Shown: in pieces, positions 61,946-64,000 of the stretch
Layout of the letters: each line of letters opens with the position of its first letter
Numbering within the stretch: the first letter of the stretch is position 1
Source of the DNA: Turritopsis dohrnii
Taxonomy: Eukaryota > Cnidaria > Hydrozoa > Anthoathecata > Oceaniidae
Direction of reading: 5' to 3'
NCBI GenBank assembly: GCA_027922465.2
Contig: BQMF02000138.1
Coordinates: 186,001 to 250,000, forward strand
DNA length: 64,000 bases
Position numbers and translations under genes: made by a program
The notes under the pieces: generated by a model
Database searches by the model: none
What the model was told of the DNA's origin: nothing
What the model saw: the letters and a program-made list of their open reading frames with translations, nothing else

Positions 61946-63060
61946 TTGAAAGGTGTAAAGCAATACCTTCATAGAAGAAAAAAACAAGAAGAAAACGTCA
62001 TGATTGACATACCAGAAAGTTTAAAAAACATTCAACTTCATCCGGATGATGAAGTTGTTAGTTTCGATGTAACCTCATTATACACGAATGTGCCTGTGTA
62101 TGAAGCAATTGAATATTGTACAGAGCTTCTTTATTCAGGAAACCATCCGAAACCTCCAGTATCAAAAGAAATGTTTAAAACCTTAGCAGAACATTGCACT
62201 TGTAATGTATTGATCTATACACATGATGGCTATTATTGTCATATTGATAGTTTGGCAATGGGGAGCCCACCCGCCCCAATGTTTGCAAATGGATGGTTGA
62301 GCCAATACGAAAAACAAATCGTAGGAGAAGTCAAAATCTATGCCAGGTATATAGATGATATTTTTCGTGACATTAAGAATGACCGAATCAATAGAAAATT
62401 AGAAGAAATCAATTCATTTCATCCATCTTTAAAGTTTACGATTGAAAGAGTACAGGATAACAACATTCTCTTTTTAGACATAAAAATAATGAGATCAGAA
62501 CAAAAACTTAGTTCTACGTGGTTTACTATAAACACTGACACTGGCTCAACATTGAACTACCATGCCATGGCACCCAAAAAATACAAAAAGTCAGTTGTAT
62601 CTGGTCTTGTTAATTGAATTTACATAGCATACAGTTCGTGGAACAATTTCCACGGTAGCCTCATGAAAGGAAAGAAGTTGCTCGAAAATAACCAGTACCC
62701 ACCAGACTTTTACGAGCCAACCATCGTAAAAGCAATAGATAAAACCATTCATTCTGAAAAACAAGAACCGATTCAGGAGAGTGAGGAAAATCAAGATAGT
62801 GATGAAGAGAGAGAAGAACCGATAATGATTTTTCTTGAGTACAGAGGCAATGTTATAAATTGAGCAATCCCTGAAATAAATCAAGGCACTGTCACTTCCA
62901 ACATCAAAAAAGCTAAGTACAATGCTACCATCACGAAAAGCACAAGTCATAATGTTCCTGAAAAGCAAAGTGGTTTACAAAATAAAATGTTCACATTGTG
63001 ATGCGTGTTATGTGGGGCAGACAGCTTGGCATACAGATTTGATCAAAATTGTCCAATTCA
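61946..63060 (+). mobile_element. Penelope-like element with reverse transcriptase and GIY-YIG remnant
   Basis: A 223-codon frame (61946-62617) carries Penelope-like reverse transcriptase motifs: VVSFDVTSLYTNVPVYEAI, LAMGSPPAPMFANGW, the catalytic ARYIDDIF and NILFLDIKI. After a stop, a linker (QYPPDFYEPTIVKAI; EEPIMIFLEYRGN) is typical of the family. At 62967-63030 a GIY-YIG endonuclease start appears as VVYKIKCSHCDACYVGQT and then breaks off. The 5' end is truncated against the CR1/L2-like element. Copies with a GIY-YIG domain can integrate away from telomeres. This one is inactive: internal stops and a truncated endonuclease. Confidence 0.85.
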
Positions 63061-63440
63061 GCAACGTTAGATATGTGTCACTGTGACACGCCCCGAAGAT
63101 TTCAAACCAAAGTGTTTCTTGTTTTCGATTAGATTAGATTTAATTTAGTGATGTATGTAACACATTGTTGAGGGAAAATATTGATTTCACTTATGTTATA
63201 CAACATTAGTCATTTTATGATCCAATGAATGAACAAAAGGAAAGAAAGAAAGGGAAATAGAAAAAAAAGGAACTGGATTTATTTTTGCAATCAGGTACTT
63301 TGAAAAATTTTGTGTGGATTAAATTTTGCGATCTGACGATTTTATGTGTTTTCGCAATATAAATTTTCGTGAAAAAGGCAAAACAATTGCGAAATCGCGA
63401 AAATTAATCTTGCAAAAATTAGTCCGATTAAAGTAAGTGA
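63061..63440. repeat. Inverted-repeat sequence with AATTAATTTTCG motifs
   Basis: At 63256-63435 the sequence alternates GGATTAAATTTTGCGATC and GCGAAAATTAATCTTGC, ending TTAGTCCGATTAAAGTAAG. This mirrors the ACTTTAATCGGATTAATTTT at about 58466, so a mobile palindromic family is likely. No gene seen. Confidence 0.45.
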
Positions 63441-64000
63441 AATGTTGGTTCTAATGGAAGATATTTTCAAACAAACTGATGATGTGGTGATGGGTGATTC
63501 CACATCTTCTACAGTGAAAGAGATGCAAATACAATATCACTAGAACCAAGAACTCGCCACTACTTCACTAAAATTATGGGATACCATTTCTGAACAAGAG
63601 AAACAAAAGAAATATAGATAAGATTGCCCATAGTTGTCATAAGCCCACAAACTTGATTTTGAACTCAAAGCATCAATTGAGTTGCCAGGAGAGCAAAGTA
63701 TGGGCCTTGATTTTACAAGCTGATAACTCATTACAGATGCTAATAATCTTCCGAAAAAAAGGACTACTAAAGTCCATGCTGCAAATGACGATGATTTGAA
63801 GTTGATTGAATGTTTCATCTAAAAGATCCAATTCTGCTGGAAAAACATAGAACAACATTGTCTATAATATTCCATGTAGGAATTTCAACACTGCATGTAT
63901 TGGTGAAACTATACAATGGACTAAAGAACAGCAATATGTGCGAGACTTGGTCACATGGACAAGAATGAAATTGCTGACCATTATTTTGACCAAACAATGG
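63441..64000 (+). pseudogene. Second Penelope-like remnant with GIY-YIG endonuclease, cut by window end
   Basis: EDIFKQTDDVVMGDS at about 63460-63505 resembles the family's QTDGVAMGS reverse transcriptase motif. At 63865-64000 a GIY-YIG-type sequence (YNIPCRNFNTACIGET) is followed, after a frameshift, by RLGHMDKNEIADHYF, matching the later endonuclease motif. Multiple stops lie between. It continues past the right edge. Confidence 0.55.

Overview
This is an AT-rich, intron-rich, repeat-laden animal nuclear sequence. GT/AG introns, AATAAA signals, tRNA-derived SINEs, Penelope-like and CR1/L2-like retroelements, many short inverted-repeat transposons and recognisable metazoan genes (STRA6, MTG/Nervy, BLOC1S4, C/EBP-gamma, dystroglycan-type, CAP) rule out a prokaryote or virus. 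The base composition, small exons and repeat load suggest an invertebrate. A cnidarian (hydrozoan-like) is my best guess, but nothing here proves the phylum.

Layout. 1-94: last 30 codons of a plus-strand gene. 0.1-4.7 kb: mostly non-coding, with foldback repeats. 4.8-6.4 kb (minus): STRA6-type retinol-transporter gene with a one-base frame break at an 11-A run. 6.4-9.4 kb: repeats and a SINE. 9.4-13.1 kb (minus): single-pass receptor with three dystroglycan-type cadherin-like + S6 repeats. 14.35-18.2 kb (minus): BLOC1S4 in four exons; its first intron holds a 1.65-kb hAT-like element. 18.69-18.98 kb (plus): single-exon C/EBP-gamma-like bZIP, head to head with BLOC1S4. 20.5-26.0 kb (minus): complete RUNX1T1/CBFA2T (MTG, Nervy) orthologue with NHR1-NHR4 and two alternative first coding exons. 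26-36 kb: repeat-rich, no convincing gene. 36.3-55.4 kb (minus): tandem GAPR-1-like CAP domains joined by very small symmetrical phase-1 exons and possibly ending in an acidic/basic tail. 56.5-64 kb (plus): decayed Penelope-like elements and a broken CR1/L2-like element.

The most unusual locus is the CAP array. Two near-identical CAP units and a third, diverged one are separated by 21-81 nt exons encoding hydrophilic Thr/Asn/Glu/Gly-rich peptides. Every confidently called linker exon is a multiple of three and phase 1 on both sides, so any can be skipped without a frame change. Continuing through eight more small exons down to a stop at 36298, the 27 proposed exons sum to 2122 nt and stay open in one frame (about 706 residues from the first visible exon). 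This resembles schistosome micro-exon genes, here tied to CAP domains. Whether it is one gene or several needs transcripts.

The genes show no shared pathway. Repeats explain much of the rest, especially a palindromic MITE family ending in CCCAGTGGGCAAA with about 16 full or partial copies.
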